Shown here piece by piece: positions 50,140-52,500 of a stretch of 52,500 bases of DNA (positions within the stretch are counted from its first letter, which is position 1; each line of letters begins with the position of its first letter). The position numbers and the translations under genes were made by a program. The notes beneath the pieces are model-generated. The model did no database searches and was not told the DNA's origin. It was given only the letters and a program-made list of their open reading frames with translations. Source of the stretch: Mesostigma viride (Eukaryota; Streptophyta; Mesostigmatophyceae; Mesostigmatales; Mesostigmataceae); NCBI GenBank assembly GCA_009746045.1, contig RPFO01000313.1, positions 349,340-401,839 on the forward strand. Reading direction: 5' to 3'.

Positions 50140-51960
50140 ATCCAAGGGTTAAGGAGCTGGTCCTTGAGCTCGTCGGCAAGGGTGGTTGACGTCTCACCTG
50201 GCTTCTGGGGGAAGCGACGCAGCACCACCCGGCAGTCGCGGCGGGCGCGGTCGGTGGCCTCCCGTTGTTGTGGGCCTGGCGACTAGGTCTTCAAGCTCCT
50301 GGAGTTTCGTAGGGATGGCGTCAGTGGTTGAGGCGGTCGCTGTCCACAGCAGGTCCGCATATAGGAGAGGGGCGGGAGGTCGCCAGCATCCTGCCGGGGT
50401 GGCTGGGATGCGATGGTGGCCGTCTGCTCCGCTATCTTTGGGACCTGTGAGGCCAGGGGCTCGGTGTGGGCGGTGATGGCTTCAAGCTTCTTCATGAGCA
50501 CGCTGCACTTGCCCTCTGTCAGAGGTGAATTTCACCCTGTGTGCCCAACTGCCTGTTTACATTTGTAGTGTCTGGCCATCATGTTGTAAACGGAGGTATT
50601 AGGGTTGCGTCCCTAACAATCGCACCCGCCTGCCGTCTTTTTGGCCGATAATTAAATAGGCTTGGTAGGGCCCGCCGTGAGCTTTCCGGCACAACTTATA
50701 GCACTGAATATAGTGCAGTATAGCAAAAGTTATGTAGTGCCGAAGTTGTAATTCCGGCACAATACTTTGCGTACCTTAGGTGCCGACGGTACTATCCTCG
50801 GCTGAATATTCCGTGTTGGATATTTCGTATGACTGAATCCAGTTCGAGATGCATTGTATGCAGTGTTAGTTGCTTGACATCTGGCGTTATCCTAATCGTC
50901 AATTGTATAATCGACAGCTGGCAACTTGTGCAGAATATTCTAGAACGTGCACCGCTGCCCCAATGTGCCTTGATAAGGAAGTGACGCACCTACGTTGCAC
51001 TTACCTTGCAGTCCGAGCCCAGTGTGGCTATGGATGCTATGGTTCCCACCCGGGAACCGCACCATGGCTTTGGCGGTGAAACGGTGGCAGTCCGTAACCT
51101 AAATATGCAATGAATAAACTGTCTATCTATTGTCTCAATCAGTCTTGACGACCAAGGAATTAAATGAAATTCTGACACCCTCCACCTGGTTTAGGCGAGA
51201 GACAACGGCAGCGTGCGTCTCGGATGCCTGCGCCGCGGTGTGCAGCGCCGTGAACTGAGGTTGGAGCTTGTGGACGACCTAGTTGGTTTCCACATTGGAG
51301 ACCCGGGCCTCCACCGTGTTGAGCGTCGTGTTCAGCAAGGTCAGCTTCTCGGCCAACGGCCAGGTCACGTGCTCCTCCATCACTGCTCGGATGTCATCCT
51401 TGCAGAGGGAGGGAGCCGATGTGGCAGCTGGCTGGGCAGGAAGGGCCATGGGTTGCGGAGCTTTCTTGTGATTTCGGCTTCCGTTAGCTGGTAGAAGCTG
51501 CACAGGATAGCGAGGCGGTGGTTCGGTTCACTGGCCGGGTGAGGAACCCCTCCAGCATCTCGTCGGGGATGGGCCCAGCGGGCCCAAGGAGCTTGCGTTC
51601 CTGTGCTCAGAACTGGACTATTTCGGCGCAGTCCTCCTCCGTCAGGTTCAGCCAACGAAGGAAAGAAAAGAATTCGTAGCCTGGGAGGAAAGTCCGCCCG
51701 GCATTTGTGTTCGTGGCAGGGTTTCTTGGGCTCAGACTGGTGAGGCGCTTGGCGATGGGTTTGCTGGCGATATGTAGGTTTGGGGGCCCAGTCGACTTGG
51801 CAAGGACGATGGCGAGTGGGTTGGGCTGGGAGCCGGAAAGCTCCTTTTCTAAAACTCGTTTTGCTTTTGGAGTCGTCATAGCTGCTTGTCACGTGCGTAA
51901 CTTTTTGGATACTGCGTTTCGGCCGTAGTAACCGATTATACTGGCGGGTGCGTCTTAGTA
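50140..51960 (-). mobile_element. LINE ORF1 copy 3, interrupted by a MITE
   Basis: Minus strand. A 5' UTR (51885-51955) and the start of ORF1 (MTTPKAKRVLEKELSGSQPN at 51879) are followed by the N-terminal and coiled-coil parts, with frame breaks. The copy stops at about 50140 before the RRM-like region. A 661-bp insertion (50517-51177) splits it. It is adjacent to the ORF2 element but separated by the latter's target duplication, so the two are independent insertions. Confidence 0.7.
50517..51177. mobile_element. 661-bp MITE-like insertion with 5-bp target duplication
   Basis: The insertion is defined by comparison with the uninterrupted ORF1 at 40140-40170. The direct repeat CCCTC lies at 50512-50516 and 51178-51182. 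The ends are TGTCAGA...TCTGACA, with a further ATTTCA/TGAAAT pair a few bases in. There is no coding capacity. Confidence 0.75.
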
Positions 51961-52299
51961 AGTTCAACTATGGCGCCTGCCTATACAGTCCCTGCCGAGC
52001 CTCATAAATCATAATCATCATTCCCGGCAAAAACCGAATTCCCCGGCTGATTTCCCCCCATATGTATTTTGGCACGTGGCGAGTGGAGTACCCTTCCTTG
52101 CCTTGGTTGCGATCGAGCTTAATTGGCATGCAGGCCTTGGCATCCACGATACACTTAGCCGCCTCTGCGTCCTGAGCAATGATGTGCATAGCCGGTGTTA
52201 CGTCGCGTAACAATCCGTTATAGTTACGGACGTAAATTAGGTCCTTTGCCTCAGTCGTTCCTAGGTTGACGTGTAGCTCGTACCGGTGGGCAATGTTGA
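51961..52299. other. No gene seen
   Basis: Unique-looking sequence between the LINE ORF1 relic and the third A/B repeat. Confidence 0.35.
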
Positions 52300-52500
52300 T
52301 TCATGTCCCACGCAGCTCCCACAAAAACCAGCATCTTCATTAAAACAATAAGTGGAAGCATACATGTGACACTATTGACATGCCCGGAGGCACGCCGTTC
52401 AAGGCCCTTCATGAAGTACGTTGCCCGAGAGGCAACCAAGACAAGGGTGGGTGGGTGGGGAGCAAAGAAAGAGGCCGACAAAACCAGCCCGAGCGGCTTT
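52300..52500. repeat. Composite repeat AB, copy 3 (cut by window end)
   Basis: Matches 44253-44457 almost perfectly through part A, a shorter GGGT spacer (52446-52459) and the first 40 bp of part B. Confidence 0.85.

Noticed and set aside
47430-51960. A single full-length LINE from ORF1 (51.9 kb) to tail (47.4 kb)
   Set aside because: The 10-bp target duplication ends the ORF2 element at 49964, unrelated DNA follows to 50140, and the ORF1 copy is truncated before its RRM; they are separate insertions.
44835-52481. Short frame in part A (minus strand, containing MLPLIVLMKMLVFVGA) as a conserved small membrane protein
   Set aside because: Conserved in three copies only because the DNA repeat is recent; its ends differ between copies and no promoter or start context supports it.

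Overview
The window looks like a piece of a eukaryotic, probably algal (green-alga-like), chromosome in which a giant-virus-type gene island (about 1-20.04 kb) abuts ordinary repeat-rich host DNA (about 20.1-52.5 kb). The viral reading is an inference. The left part is intronless and gene-dense, with intergenic gaps as small as 10-20 bp, and carries gene types common in Nucleocytoviricota: an OTU-type cysteine protease, a Bro-N protein, a J-domain protein, a derived HNH protein, several CxxC zinc-binding proteins and a set of paralogues. No hallmark gene (major capsid, DNA polymerase B, packaging ATPase) lies in the window, so lineage cannot be assigned. The host reading of the right part rests on a complete spliced thiolase gene, L1-like LINEs, MITE-like elements and large satellites.

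Island, 1-14 kb: two unknown minus-strand genes, then a very large gene (1745-6654) ending in an OTU protease domain and interrupted by four single-base frameshifts, all in the same direction and, as best placed, at C or G runs. Next come five genes (6699, 8089, 9466, 10086, and 12981-13922 on the minus strand) that share a short N-terminal Cys/Cys/Cys-x2-His module but have unrelated C-termini, one with an F-box-like segment and one with a J-domain. Between them are a small CREST-like membrane protein, an unknown 173-aa protein, a 223-aa protein split by one frameshift, and a Bro-N gene flanked by decayed fragments of itself.

Island, 14-20 kb: this part is richer in GC. A 497-aa low-complexity protein and a CxxC protein diverge from one promoter, and an HNH-derived Cys-rich protein and a protein with three CxxC-CxxC modules diverge from another. 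Both promoters contain heat-shock-element-like TTCTAGAA arrays and CCAAT boxes. A foldback element with about 120-bp arms sits between two convergent genes at 17.2-17.7 kb.

Host part, 20-25 kb: fragments of two LINE families, a double-tailed LINE insertion, a roughly 300-bp (GGGT)n array and nested inverted repeats. 25.47-35.86 kb: an intact eight-exon acetyl-CoA C-acetyltransferase (430 aa) with a probable organellar presequence. Its introns hold a roughly 1.95-kb 12-bp satellite, a roughly 1.85-kb 49-bp satellite, several minisatellites and a 518-bp MITE. 36-52.5 kb: LINE ORF1 and ORF2 fragments, a 2.5-kb 5'-truncated LINE with a 10-bp target-site duplication, a 661-bp MITE-like insertion inside a LINE ORF1, a composite A/B repeat, and long stretches in which I recognise nothing.
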